A DNA stretch of 41,431 bases from Pseudobutyrivibrio xylanivorans DSM 14809 (GTDB taxonomy: Bacteria > Bacillota > Clostridia > Lachnospirales > Lachnospiraceae). Below are positions 34,676 to 41,431 of the stretch, in pieces. Numbering within the stretch: position 1 is the first letter of the stretch; each line of letters begins with the position of its first letter. A program made the position numbers and the translations under genes. The notes below the pieces were generated by a model that worked only from the letters and a program-made list of their open reading frames with translations, was not told the DNA's origin and searched no databases. Where the stretch lies: assembly GCF_900141825.1 (NCBI RefSeq), contig NZ_FQYQ01000022.1, positions 1 to 41,431 on the forward strand. The letters run 5' to 3'.

Positions 34676-35314
34676 TTAGTTCAACATAATCCCATTAGCA
34701 TTATAGGTTCCTGATTTCATAGCCAACGCCTTATTTATAATGGTATCAATTGAGCTTGCACTGCTCATGATTGATTTATAATATGCAGATGCAGTATTAA
34801 ATATACTCTTTATATCATCTACTTTTGCTGCTTTAAGTTTATCCTGATCTACAGAAAGCTTTCCATCAGCTGATAATGTAATACCGATTTTATTTAATGC
34901 ATCTGCCTTTTCTTTGTATGCTTCAACAAATTCTGTTGAAAAACTATTCTTTAATGAGCCACCACAATTATCTAGCTCTGAAATAGTACTATTGTATGCT
35001 GTCACGTAATTGTTGATATTTTTAATAAGCGCGCTATTGTCATATTCTTTTCCAGTTTCTGCTTTATACAGATCCTCTTTTCCTAGACTAGCCAATGCAT
35101 CTTCCAGATTATTAGCGGCAGTTTCAACTTTCTTATATTTATCATTACCTTTTGTGGTACCAAATCCAAAGGACTCCATTTTTCGTTGATATTCCAATTC
35201 ATTCTTTTCAAGCAACTGGTTAATCAGCGGATTTCCTTTTTTATTTTTATTTAACATTAATAATAGACCTTGGCTAGACTGATAATATTCAAAAGAATTG
35301 TTAATTGAACTCAT
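34676..35314 (-). CDS. Orphan protein resembling the C-terminal part of FliD
   Basis: A 212-aa protein without signal peptide. The second half resembles the flagellar cap protein FliD: LNKIGITLSADGKLSVDQDK, then KAAKVDDIKSIFNTAS, with helical flanks (ENYVTAYNSTISELDN-like stretch earlier). The first 50 residues (MSSINNSFEYYQSSQGLLLM) are Ser/Asn-rich. FliD is usually over 400 aa, so this is either a short relative or another secreted axial-type protein. The frame opens at 35344, but the ATG at 35314 has AAAGGAGG 6 bases upstream. It is flanked by two related hairpins. No other flagellar gene is in the window. Confidence 0.65.
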   Translation of the reverse strand: MSSINNSFEYYQSSQGLLLMLNKNKKGNPLINQLLEKNELEYQRKMESFGFGTTKGNDKYKKVETAANNLEDALASLGKEDLYKAETGKEYDNSALIKNINNYVTAYNSTISELDNCGGSLKNSFSTEFVEAYKEKADALNKIGITLSADGKLSVDQDKLKAAKVDDIKSIFNTASAYYKSIMSSASSIDTIINKALAMKSGTYNANGIMLN

Positions 35315-35345
35315 CGTAACCTCCTTTATATACCAACAAATCAAA

Positions 35346-35385
35346 ATGCGCCTATCTCAACTTCATTCCGTTGAAATAAGCGCAT
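35346..35385 (-). repeat. Hairpin copy B upstream of the FliD-tail-like gene
   Basis: A 16-bp stem with two wobble pairs on the minus strand (35385-35370 with 35361-35346) and the same 8-base loop as copy A at 34614-34653. The two copies share 28 identical bases in the centre and a CTAAGG motif on the 5' side (minus strand); outer stem bases differ in a pair-preserving way. Here only TTTTGATTTG follows, so termination would be weak. It lies 18 bases before the ribosome site of the gene at 35314. Confidence 0.75.
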
Positions 35386-35594
35386 CCTTAGCCTTATAAA
35401 AATTCTTACACTTAGATATCGAGATTATTTGATTAATAATTAATGGATATAATTAACAAATATGAGGTGCAACTTTTGGATATTTAAACTTACGAAAAGA
35501 ATTAATATCTCGCTATTTCTTTTTAGCATTCTTTCGATTTTTTACGGCTGCTTGATAATTCCTAGATTTAAGCATAATGCTTTTCAATTAAGGA

Positions 35595-35891
35595 TTATTT
35601 ATCAATTGAATTTGATAATAATGATTCTAATAACTCAACATATTCTTTAAATTGTGCTCTTCCAAATTCAGTGATTGTATAAGTGGTTAGAGGTTTGTTG
35701 TTTACAAACGCTTTTTCAATTGTTAAATACTGCAATTCGCTTAACTTATTAAGCTGTATACCTAAATTACCGTCTGTTGCAGAGGTTATTTCTTTCAATT
35801 CCTTGAAACTTTTTGTACCAGTCAGCAGAGCAGATAATACAGCTAACCTAAGCTTCGTTTGAAAGGCTTCTGGTATTGTATTTATTTCCAT
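35595..35891 (-). CDS. Winged-helix transcriptional regulator
   Basis: A 98-aa DNA-binding protein of the HTH_34 type (single winged helix, MarR/ArsR-like). LRLAVLSALLTGTKSFKELKE is the first helices, ATDGNLGIQLNKLSELQYLT the recognition helix, and KPLTTYTITEFGRAQFKEYV the wing and C-terminal helix. AGGAG lies 9 bases before the ATG. The gene overlaps the end of the membrane protein gene by 44 bases, so they are translationally linked; it probably represses its own unit, as is usual for such pairs. Confidence 0.88.
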   Translation of the reverse strand: MEINTIPEAFQTKLRLAVLSALLTGTKSFKELKEITSATDGNLGIQLNKLSELQYLTIEKAFVNNKPLTTYTITEFGRAQFKEYVELLESLLSNSIDK

Positions 35892-36561
35892 GATTCCCTG
35901 CTCCTATCTTAAAAAACAACCCCAATGCAACCATTCCAAAAATCATTACAATTCTGATACTAAAGCTACTAATTGAAATCAACGTACCAGCACCACCTAT
36001 TGTTCCAAATGGCATCTGTTTCATGCTTAAAAACAGAACAAAGTATACAAAACTATAAAGAGCTGTAATGATTGAGATGATTCTCCTTTGAGTAAGAATT
36101 CCAGTCATGAAAAAAGCAAATATTACTGGCAATATCTCTATCAACTCTCTACATTTCCATAGAGTATTTATCATTTCATTATTTCCATTAGGCATTAAAT
36201 GCATGTATAGGAATACAAAAAGATAAGATCCTACTAATACGATTCCCCATATTTTTAACATACCATTGCTAATGTCATTGTTCATGGCTTTTAGTTTTCG
36301 TGAAAATACGAAGAATAACAAAACATAACCCAGAATTTTAATCCAATAGTAACTGAATCCGAATACTTGGACAAGTGGAAAATCATATCCTGATGTATTT
36401 CTAAAGTAATACATCAATTGTTCAACAATGGCCGCAATCCCATTAATTACACCTATCCAAATAAAAAATGCTGCGATTTTAGAAAAATCTTGTTGTGTAC
36501 GTTCAATTACAGTTTTGATTAACGAAATGTCGTCTAATGCAAGTGCTACATTCTTATCCAT
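35848..36561 (-). CDS. Multi-pass membrane protein paired with a winged-helix regulator
   Basis: A 237-aa integral membrane protein with about six hydrophobic segments (roughly 27-50, 69-92, 105-122, 140-156, 161-176 and 198-218) and a short soluble N-terminus. I do not recognise a named family. Adjacent HTH_34 regulators with small membrane proteins are common in Firmicutes, and the partner often senses or relieves membrane stress, but that is not established here. GGAGGG lies 5 bases before the ATG. It is the first gene of a two-gene unit. Confidence 0.75.
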   Translation of the reverse strand: MDKNVALALDDISLIKTVIERTQQDFSKIAAFFIWIGVINGIAAIVEQLMYYFRNTSGYDFPLVQVFGFSYYWIKILGYVLLFFVFSRKLKAMNNDISNGMLKIWGIVLVGSYLFVFLYMHLMPNGNNEMINTLWKCRELIEILPVIFAFFMTGILTQRRIISIITALYSFVYFVLFLSMKQMPFGTIGGAGTLISISSFSIRIVMIFGMVALGLFFKIGAGNHGNKYNTRSLSNEA

Positions 36562-36740
36562 GATTACCCTCCAAATTTACACTTTATATTATAGAGTACT
36601 CTATGAACTGATGTTACATCACCGTCAAATCATTTTCAAGTGAATTTTGAAAAATCAAAAAATTACTGTCCACTTTTTCCACTTTAAATCGTATTATAAG
36701 TAGAAGGCCTTCTAAAATAAGAAAAAGGGAGCAATATCAC

Positions 36741-36863
36741 ATGGATGAAAAAGAAGTAAGGCGAATTGTGGAGACTTATTCAGATATGATTCTTCGAATC
36801 AGCTACAACTATTTGCAGCATACCTTTGATTCTATGGCACAGGAAATAATTGAAGCAAAGTAA
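36741..36863 (+). pseudogene. Truncated ECF-type sigma factor relic (40 aa)
   Basis: A 40-aa frame, MDEKEVRRIVETYSDMILRI then SYNYLQHTFDSMAQEIIEAK. The first 30 residues look like region 2.1 of SigV-like ECF sigma factors (a YSDMILRISY-N-YL pattern normally followed by the acidic D-AED-CQ-VF helix), but the reading frame ends about 130 residues early. GGGAG precedes the ATG and a terminator follows. Either a relic or a deliberately short protein that could compete for RNA polymerase; the relic reading is more likely. Confidence 0.6.
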
Positions 36864-36878
36864 ATATTCATTAGTGCT

Positions 36879-36903
36879 GGCATCCTTAATGGGTGCCTTT
36901 TTT
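36879..36903 (+). terminator. Terminator after the sigma relic
   Basis: A 7-bp stem with one wobble (36879-36885 with 36891-36897), 5-base loop, followed by six T, 15 bases after the stop at 36863. Confidence 0.8.
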
Positions 36904-36983
36904 ATGTTCAATATGCTAACTTGTTTTCATAATATAAGAATGATAACATCGAAATATAATTAAAATTTGAGGGGAATTACTGT

Positions 36984-37880
36984 ATGAAAAAATTCAAAAC
37001 TTTAGTTCTATTTGCTACGTTAGGTATTTGCTTAGCAGCCTGTGGAAAAAACACCAATGACGATTTGTTAAGCTACACTACAAGCGAGGCTGAAGGCTTC
37101 CAAACTTTGCAAATAGATGATAAAGTCTTTGTCCCGTTTACCTTAGTTACTCCAGCTGACTGTGGTAATCAGGTTGGAATTGCAGGTAATGATTCAAAGG
37201 ATAAAATCTATGAATACAAGGATTTCAGTTCTAATGAATGGATAATCGAATACTATGAATCAGGTGAAATGGATGTACCAATGCTCTACCGAGAGCAAAA
37301 TGTTGATGACATTCCAGATGGCATTTCTTCTGATTATGAATGGAACAATACTAGCAAAAACGAAAGTTGTACTTCTGAATATCCGATGTTGATAATGGTT
37401 AATGATGTGGTTTATAAAAACACAGGTTATATTTGCTCAGCTGTTAGCTGTGGCACTATGGATGGCACCATAGATAAAACTCTGGATTCCAAAGATACAC
37501 CTACTGAAAATAACCAATCTAATTTTGGTACTGGCTATAATTATCAATATAGTACTGAAGGCCAAATAGTCGTTGATATTGATGGAGAGAAATATATTTT
37601 CAGAGATTCCAAATTAACAGATTCATCTATTCCTATAGAAGTAGCTAATTTTACTGCTACAATCAAAGAAGTTAGAAATGATGGACAGTTACTTGTAACC
37701 TTTGTAGATATGGATGATATGTTTGTATCTCTTGCAGATGGAGACTATATAGTTGATGGTTCAACATTAGAGACTGATTTTTCTGAAGGGGATTCGGTAA
37801 GGATTTGGTTTGATGGCAGTGTTGAAGAAGTCCTGCCTGCGATTCTTCCTAACGTTTATAAAATTGAATTAGATAATTAA
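36984..37880 (+). CDS. Lipoprotein with Lachnospiraceae-type repeat-like domain and DUF3221-like C-terminus
   Basis: A 298-aa lipoprotein: signal MKKFKTLVLFATLGICLAAC with lipobox Cys20, so anchored outside the membrane. A middle domain (PMLIMVNDVVYKNTGYICSA, then CGTMDGTIDKTLDS and PTENNQSNFGTGYNYQYS) is one I recognise as frequent in clostridial secreted proteins. The last 70 residues (ATIKEV, YIVDG, GDSVRIWFDGSVEEVLPAIL) resemble DUF3221. Function unknown. GAGGGG precedes the ATG, and a perfect terminator follows at 37901. Confidence 0.85.
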   Translation: MKKFKTLVLFATLGICLAACGKNTNDDLLSYTTSEAEGFQTLQIDDKVFVPFTLVTPADCGNQVGIAGNDSKDKIYEYKDFSSNEWIIEYYESGEMDVPMLYREQNVDDIPDGISSDYEWNNTSKNESCTSEYPMLIMVNDVVYKNTGYICSAVSCGTMDGTIDKTLDSKDTPTENNQSNFGTGYNYQYSTEGQIVVDIDGEKYIFRDSKLTDSSIPIEVANFTATIKEVRNDGQLLVTFVDMDDMFVSLADGDYIVDGSTLETDFSEGDSVRIWFDGSVEEVLPAILPNVYKIELDN

Positions 37881-37900
37881 TTATGGTTACGATAACAGAC

Positions 37901-37931
37901 GAGCCTCCTTTATGGAGGCTCATTCTTATTT
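37901..37931 (+). terminator. Terminator after the lipoprotein gene
   Basis: An 8-bp perfect GC-rich stem (37901-37908 with 37914-37921), 5-base loop, followed by ATTCTTATTT. The same stem sequence recurs after the gene at 39768 (40954-40977). Confidence 0.8.
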
Positions 37932-37987
37932 GATTATAATTTTTTTTAAGTTTTGTAATATCCTTTGCTACTTTACGGCTATATAAG

Positions 37988-38002
37988 TGTAAGGCGCTTA
38001 CA
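37988..38002 (+). promoter_or_regulatory. Inverted repeat just before the sigma factor gene
   Basis: A perfect inverted repeat TGTAAG-N3-CTTACA at 37988-38002, 4 to 9 bases after an AT-rich TATATAAG box (37980-37987) and 23 bases before the sigma gene start. Position fits an operator overlapping the transcription start. No good -35 was found. Autoregulation is only a possibility. Confidence 0.35.
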
Positions 38003-38025
38003 AATAAATCTAAAAGGGGGCATAT

Positions 38026-38589
38026 ATGAAAGACGAGGAAATAATTGAGCTGTATTTCAAACGAAATGAAAGAGCTATAGAAGAAACTGATTCTAAATAT
38101 GGAAATTATTTGGAGTCAATTGCTGAAAATATTCTTAATGATGAATTAGATGCTGAGGAATGTTTAAATGATACTTATTTGAAGACTTGGGATAGAATCC
38201 CACCTACGCGACCAAAAGTCTTAAAAGCCTTTTTAGCAAAAATTACTAGAGAACTTGCTTTTGACAAATATAGAGCAATTCGAAGTAAAAAACGTGGAAA
38301 TGGCACAATGCATGAAATACTGGATGAACTAGAGGAATGTATTCCTGCATCAAATGGTGTCGAACAGTCTATTTTAGGGAAAGAGCTTGAGAGCATAGTA
38401 GCAGATTTTGTTAGGGCGCTTCCAGAGAGGGAGGCATACATCTTTCTCAGCAGATACTTCTATGTAGAAGATATTACCGACATATCAAAGAAATACGGCA
38501 TGTCAAAGAACAATGTTTCAGTAACACTTAGTAGGTTGAGAACAAAGCTGCAAACACGTTTGTTAAAGGAGGGCTATTTAGTATCATGA
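38026..38589 (+). CDS. ECF-type RNA polymerase sigma factor
   Basis: A 187-aa sigma-70 family factor with regions 2 and 4 only. Region 2 spans about residues 5-90 (IAENILNDELDAEECLNDTY LKTWDRIPP in outline, then AFLAKITRELAFDKYRAIRS). Region 4 is about 120-180 (LPEREAYIFLSRYFYVEDIT, DISKKYGMSKNNVSVTLSRL) with the helix-turn-helix. AGGGGG lies 6 bases before the ATG. It overlaps the next gene by the ATGA stop/start, so a sigma and its membrane partner are made together. In Lachnospiraceae such sigma factors pair with DUF4179 proteins, which probably act as anti-sigma factors. Confidence 0.93.
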   Translation: MKDEEIIELYFKRNERAIEETDSKYGNYLESIAENILNDELDAEECLNDTYLKTWDRIPPTRPKVLKAFLAKITRELAFDKYRAIRSKKRGNGTMHEILDELEECIPASNGVEQSILGKELESIVADFVRALPEREAYIFLSRYFYVEDITDISKKYGMSKNNVSVTLSRLRTKLQTRLLKEGYLVS

Positions 38590-39584
38590 AAAAAGAAAAC
38601 TTATTTTTAGCATTTAATGGTGTAGACGATGTTTTAATCACACAGTGTGCAAGATATCACGCCGACAATAAGGTCGTAAAATACAATAAACGATTTTCAA
38701 TGGCTGCCTGTGTATGCTTAATTCTTTTGACGACAATTACATCAACAGCTGCTATTCATCACTTTTGGGGAAGAGGTTTGAGTAGTTATTTCAATGCTAC
38801 TGATGAGGAACAACAATCGCTCACAGATCAGGGCCAGGCTATTATTTTTTCAGAAAGTGATGATTATTCAAAATATGCTATTACGGATAATGGAATTACT
38901 CTTACACCAGTAGCAATTGTGGCTGATGATAATAAGATTAATCTTGCAGTAAAATACTCAGGCATTGAGCTTAATAATGATGCAGAGCCTAATATAAACA
39001 TTGATGAAGTATATATACAAGGCTATGAAGGTAATACCTTAGGCTATAGCATGGGAATCAAGGATGATGAATTGATGTTCATTATTGATGGAACAGATTC
39101 AATTGATTCCGGAATTACCTTAACTGGTAAAACTTTGCATTTAGAATTAAGTGACTTTTCGGTTGTGAATTTTGATTCATCTGAGAAAAGTTTAGGTGGT
39201 AAGTGGACATTTGATTTACCTATTCCTGAAGTAAGCAATGCTAAGGTCATTGATTTAAATCAATCACTTTCTGATTTTAATTGCGAGGCCGCATCAATTA
39301 AAATCAGTCCTATCTCTGCTGAGATAAGATATAACATATCTGAGGATGTTTTAGAAAGATGGCTCGACGAAAGAGAATCCCCAGTACCATATATTGCAAG
39401 TCTCACTCTTGATGATGGAAAGATTATTAATTGCGAAGATTTAGATAGCTTAAACAATATTGATGGATTAAATAATAATGCTATTTTCTCAGTGGAATTT
39501 AACAACATCATTGATCCCAATACAGTCAAATCAGTTGAAATAAGGGATATTAATGGAAATATGGCAACTTTGACACTGAAATAA
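38586..39584 (+). CDS. DUF4179 membrane protein, probable anti-sigma factor
   Basis: A 332-aa protein with a short cytoplasmic N-terminus (about 38 residues), one membrane helix (about 39-59, MAACVCLILLTTITSTAAIHH in outline) and a large external domain. The stretch after the helix, AITDNGITLTPVAIVADDNK then LAVKYSG, is typical of DUF4179, found next to ECF sigma factors. The short cytoplasmic part would bind the sigma; the external domain would sense an unknown signal. It starts by overlapping the sigma gene's stop (ATGA) and ends with a terminator at 39607. The anti-sigma role is by context. Confidence 0.87.
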   Translation: MKKENLFLAFNGVDDVLITQCARYHADNKVVKYNKRFSMAACVCLILLTTITSTAAIHHFWGRGLSSYFNATDEEQQSLTDQGQAIIFSESDDYSKYAITDNGITLTPVAIVADDNKINLAVKYSGIELNNDAEPNINIDEVYIQGYEGNTLGYSMGIKDDELMFIIDGTDSIDSGITLTGKTLHLELSDFSVVNFDSSEKSLGGKWTFDLPIPEVSNAKVIDLNQSLSDFNCEAASIKISPISAEIRYNISEDVLERWLDERESPVPYIASLTLDDGKIINCEDLDSLNNIDGLNNNAIFSVEFNNIIDPNTVKSVEIRDINGNMATLTLK

Positions 39585-39606
39585 CACCTCTAATATCTAT
39601 TCATTG

Positions 39607-39643
39607 TGCTTCCTGCAACAATCAGTTGTGGGAAGCATTTTTT
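39607..39643 (+). terminator. Terminator of the sigma/DUF4179 operon
   Basis: A stem of about 12 bp (39607-39613 with 39631-39637 plus imperfect inner pairs) followed by six T, 22 bases after the stop codon. Confidence 0.8.
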
Positions 39644-39767
39644 ATTTTATAAGGTTATATTTCTATAAAACATTCCGATATTAAGAATGAAGACTAGGCA
39701 TATGGAGGTGCAAAAGAGTCTTCGCGTTTGGCCTTATAAACTCTTTATTTGTGGAAAGGAGTCCGCT

Positions 39768-40949
39768 ATGAAGATTGAAAACAGCCATGTAAACATGGCA
39801 TCTAGTCACAATTCTTATTCTTACACCCATATAGAAACAGCTACAATTGAACGACGAGCAAGTGTTGACTCGCTTGGTGCAATTATGCAGCTTTCTGAAG
39901 AAGGGGAAAAATCCTACAAAGAAGCAATTAAACAGTATGAAAAAGACGAGGAACAGGCTCGTAAGGATCAGCAACAGAAAAATATGCAAAACACCTTGAA
40001 TATGATGGCTGAGCACGAAAAGCAAGTTCGAGAGGCTAATCAAGGCAGAAGTCAATGGGATTTTGAAGATTTAGAAATTAGCATTGTAAAGAAGATTCTT
40101 GCAGTACTAAATGGAGAAAAACTTGATACAAAGCTAAAAGAACAATTGAATAATTGGCAAAAGGGAGTACTTGGTGGATGTGATAATAATTCAAATGACG
40201 TTAGCTTCAGTGTAAATGGAATCAGTCAGAATACCTTAAATCTATCTTCGGCTGAGTCAGTTTCTAGGACTCAAGTTTGGCAGAAAATAACGGCTACAGA
40301 AGGAACCCATCTAGAATATGAAAATACAACCTTTGCAAGCCAAGGCACCGTTCAGACTGCCGATGGACGAAGTTTAAATTTTAATGTAGAGGTTCAGCTT
40401 GGACGCAGCCTATCTCAAAAAATCAATACTCTATCAGCTGAATCATACACAAGAATCCTTACAGACCCTTTGGTAATAAATATGGATTCTAATATCACAT
40501 CAGTGTCAGATATGAAATTTAAATTCGATATTGATTCAGATGGTAAAGAGGATGAGATTTCTTTTGTTGGTAAAGGCAGTGGATTCTTGGCATTAGACAA
40601 AAATGAAGATGGCAAGATAAATGACGGTTCTGAACTTTTCGGAACAAAGTCTGGAGATGGCTTCAGTGATTTGGCGGAATATGATGAAGATCATAATGGA
40701 TGGATAGATGAAAACGATTCTATCTTTTCAAAGCTAAAAGTATGGACCAAAGATGAAAATGGAAATGATAAACTTCTTAACCTAAAAGAAGCAGACGTAG
40801 GAGCTATATACCTTGGAAATGCAGACACCGAGTTTTCTTATAAAGATATAGCTGGTGAAACAAATGGAGTTTTGCGTAAAACGGGAATCTATCTGAAAGA
40901 AAGTTCGGGTGCTGCCAGCACTGTAGCTCATGTAGATTTGGCATTATAA
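39768..40949 (+). CDS. Signal-less protein with EF-hand-like calcium loops
   Basis: A 393-aa protein. The N-terminus MKIENSHVNMASSHNSYSYT is Ser/His-rich; residues 20-110 are helical and Gln/Lys-rich. From about residue 265 comes a domain known from bacterial secreted calcium-binding proteins: FDIDSDGKEDEISFVGKGSG then FLALDKNEDGKINDGSELFG and YDEDHNGWIDENDSIF, with D-x-D-x-D/N-G loops, then FSKLKVWTKDENGND. No signal peptide is present. The upstream frame begins at 39687, but the ATG at 39768 has AGGAG 7 bases upstream. A 7-bp hairpin lies in the leader (39713-39746). Function and export route are unknown. Confidence 0.82.
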   Translation: MKIENSHVNMASSHNSYSYTHIETATIERRASVDSLGAIMQLSEEGEKSYKEAIKQYEKDEEQARKDQQQKNMQNTLNMMAEHEKQVREANQGRSQWDFEDLEISIVKKILAVLNGEKLDTKLKEQLNNWQKGVLGGCDNNSNDVSFSVNGISQNTLNLSSAESVSRTQVWQKITATEGTHLEYENTTFASQGTVQTADGRSLNFNVEVQLGRSLSQKINTLSAESYTRILTDPLVINMDSNITSVSDMKFKFDIDSDGKEDEISFVGKGSGFLALDKNEDGKINDGSELFGTKSGDGFSDLAEYDEDHNGWIDENDSIFSKLKVWTKDENGNDKLLNLKEADVGAIYLGNADTEFSYKDIAGETNGVLRKTGIYLKESSGAASTVAHVDLAL

Positions 40950-40953
40950 CATT

Positions 40954-40977
40954 AGAGCCTCCAATATTGGAGGCTCT
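40954..40977 (+). terminator. Hairpin after the EF-hand-like gene
   Basis: A 9-bp perfect stem (40954-40962 with 40969-40977), 6-base loop, 4 bases after the stop. The following bases are not T-rich, so termination may be weak. Its stem contains the same octamer pair as the terminator at 37901. Confidence 0.6.
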
Positions 40978-40999
40978 ACATAAATTCCAATGTCGAGCG

Positions 41000-41062
41000 C
41001 GAGACGGGAATAAGGAAGCATCACGCCCGGCTACGCCAGCCGTGATAGGTCGTCCCGTCTCG
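41000..41062. repeat. GC-rich cruciform element next to the insertion sequence
   Basis: A 10-bp perfect outer stem (41000-41009 with 41053-41062) and an inner 6-bp stem (41020-41025 with 41041-41046) topped by a further 3-bp pairing (41030-41032 with 41038-41040). The element is visibly richer in G and C than its AT-rich surroundings, which suggests a mobile palindrome (REP/MITE-like) or a small structured RNA. No protein is encoded. Identity is unknown. Confidence 0.55.
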
Positions 41063-41112
41063 ATGTGAAATACTCATTTAGTATAAAAAAATAGGACTAC
41101 CCATAAATGATA

Positions 41113-41431
41113 TGTACCCAGAATCCTGGACACATATTTATGAACTAGGCTGAACACATGGATGCTATCCTGTATTGTACAGGTGGCATCCATTTTGTTT
41201 TTGCCTGAATTCTTTTGTTATTGTAGTAATCTATATATTCTTCAACTGCCTTTGAGAATTCTTCAAAAGAAGAATAGTCTTTCTCATAACCATAGTACAT
41301 TTCGTTCTTTAATCTTCCAAAGAATGTCTCCATTATACAGTTATCATAACAGTTACCTTTTCGAGACATAGATTGGATAATGCCATGCTCTTGTAAAGCA
41401 GTACGATAATAAGTATGTTGATACTGCCAGC
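41113..41431 (-). mobile_element. IS3-family (IS150-like) insertion sequence, partial
   Basis: The 3' end of an insertion sequence runs off the right edge of the window. The likely outer end starts at 41113: TGTACCC, then TGGACA 14 bases later, matches the style of IS150-group terminal repeats. The transposase gene lies inside (41145-41431). Target duplication cannot be tested because the other end is outside. Confidence 0.75.
41145..41431 (-). CDS. IS150-type transposase orfB, C-terminal part (truncated by window)
   Basis: The last 95 residues of an IS3-family transposase (DDE integrase core). The frame stays open to the window edge, giving WQYQHTYYRTALQEHGIIQS before the internal Met. The diagnostic string SRKGNCYDNCIMETFFGRLK contains the third catalytic residue (Glu in METFF), followed by YIDYYNNKRIQAKTKWMPPV. 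In a complete copy it would be expressed as an OrfAB fusion by frameshifting. The stop TAG is at 41145-41147, 32 bases inside the presumed element end. No internal damage is seen in the visible part. Confidence 0.93.
   Translation of the reverse strand, partial: WQYQHTYYRTALQEHGIIQSMSRKGNCYDNCIMETFFGRLKNEMYYGYEKDYSSFEEFSKAVEEYIDYYNNKRIQAKTKWMPPVQYRIASMCSA

Noticed and set aside
36984-37880. Lipoprotein as a solute-binding protein of an ABC importer
   Set aside because: No permease or ATPase is adjacent and the domains match DUF3221-like and another secreted module, not a solute-binding fold.
40563-40740. A dockerin in the EF-hand-like protein that could bind the cohesin-like exporter domain
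   Set aside because: The calcium loops are not arranged as the paired dockerin repeat of about 22 residues, and they match the calcium domain of other secreted proteins instead; the genes are 19 kb apart.

Overview
The window looks like a chromosomal segment of a motile, butyrate-forming Lachnospiraceae bacterium of the Butyrivibrio/Pseudobutyrivibrio/Roseburia type. This rests on the low GC content, the thl-hbd-bcd-etfB-etfA butyrate cluster, Lachnospiraceae-type small proteins and lipoproteins, a SleB-type wall hydrolase, and a sigma factor/DUF4179 pair. The genus is an inference. No tRNA, rRNA, CRISPR array or phage was seen.

Layout. (1) 170-5550, minus strand: central butyrate operon thl-hbd-bcd-etfB-etfA. 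It lacks the crotonase gene (crt). An 85-nt near-perfect hairpin lies between thl and hbd, and a near-consensus Rex (NADH-sensing repressor) operator lies upstream of thl. (2) 5969-6970: a membrane-anchored, cysteine-rich, beta-propeller glycosidase-like protein with its own terminator. (3) 25947 down to 7205, minus strand: one closely packed operon of 13 genes for a teichoic-acid-like surface polymer. It starts with an LCP ligase and continues with two sugar transferases, a COG5610-type protein, a three-gene ABC exporter, two CDP-glycerol-type phosphotransferases, a third sugar transferase, a DUF6270-like protein, a HAD/COG5610 protein, and ends with UDP-galactopyranose mutase and a strong terminator. 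The exporter ATPase is fused to an N-terminal secreted cohesin-like domain and a membrane helix. (4) 31870 down to 26186, minus strand: thyA-dfrA-ilvB-ilvN-sleB, then deoD (thymidylate/folate, branched-chain amino acids, wall turnover, purine salvage). (5) 32093-33495: three small proteins (81, 52 and 32 aa) and a Nudix hydrolase. (6) 33596-36561, minus strand: a signal-less 311-aa protein of unknown role with a highly structured leader, a FliD-tail-like orphan flanked by two covarying hairpins, and a winged-helix regulator with its membrane partner. (7) 36741-40949, plus strand: a truncated sigma-factor relic, a lipoprotein, an ECF sigma factor with DUF4179 membrane partner, and a signal-less protein with EF-hand-like calcium loops. 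(8) 41000-41431: a GC-rich cruciform element followed by the end of an IS3-family (IS150-like) element that runs off the window.

How the parts work together: region 3 reads as a complete make-export-attach pathway for a galactofuranose- and polyol-phosphate-containing wall polymer. Transferases build it in the cytoplasm, a two-permease exporter moves it, and LCP links it to peptidoglycan. Region 1 makes butyryl-CoA and regenerates NAD+; the Rex site would tie it to the NADH/NAD+ ratio. The most unusual observations are the cohesin-ABC ATPase fusion, the thl-hbd RNA hairpin, the leader of the gene at 34531 in which the ribosome-binding site can pair with an upstream loop, and the covarying hairpin pair around the FliD-like gene. 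All functional statements come from reading the sequence; no database search was run.
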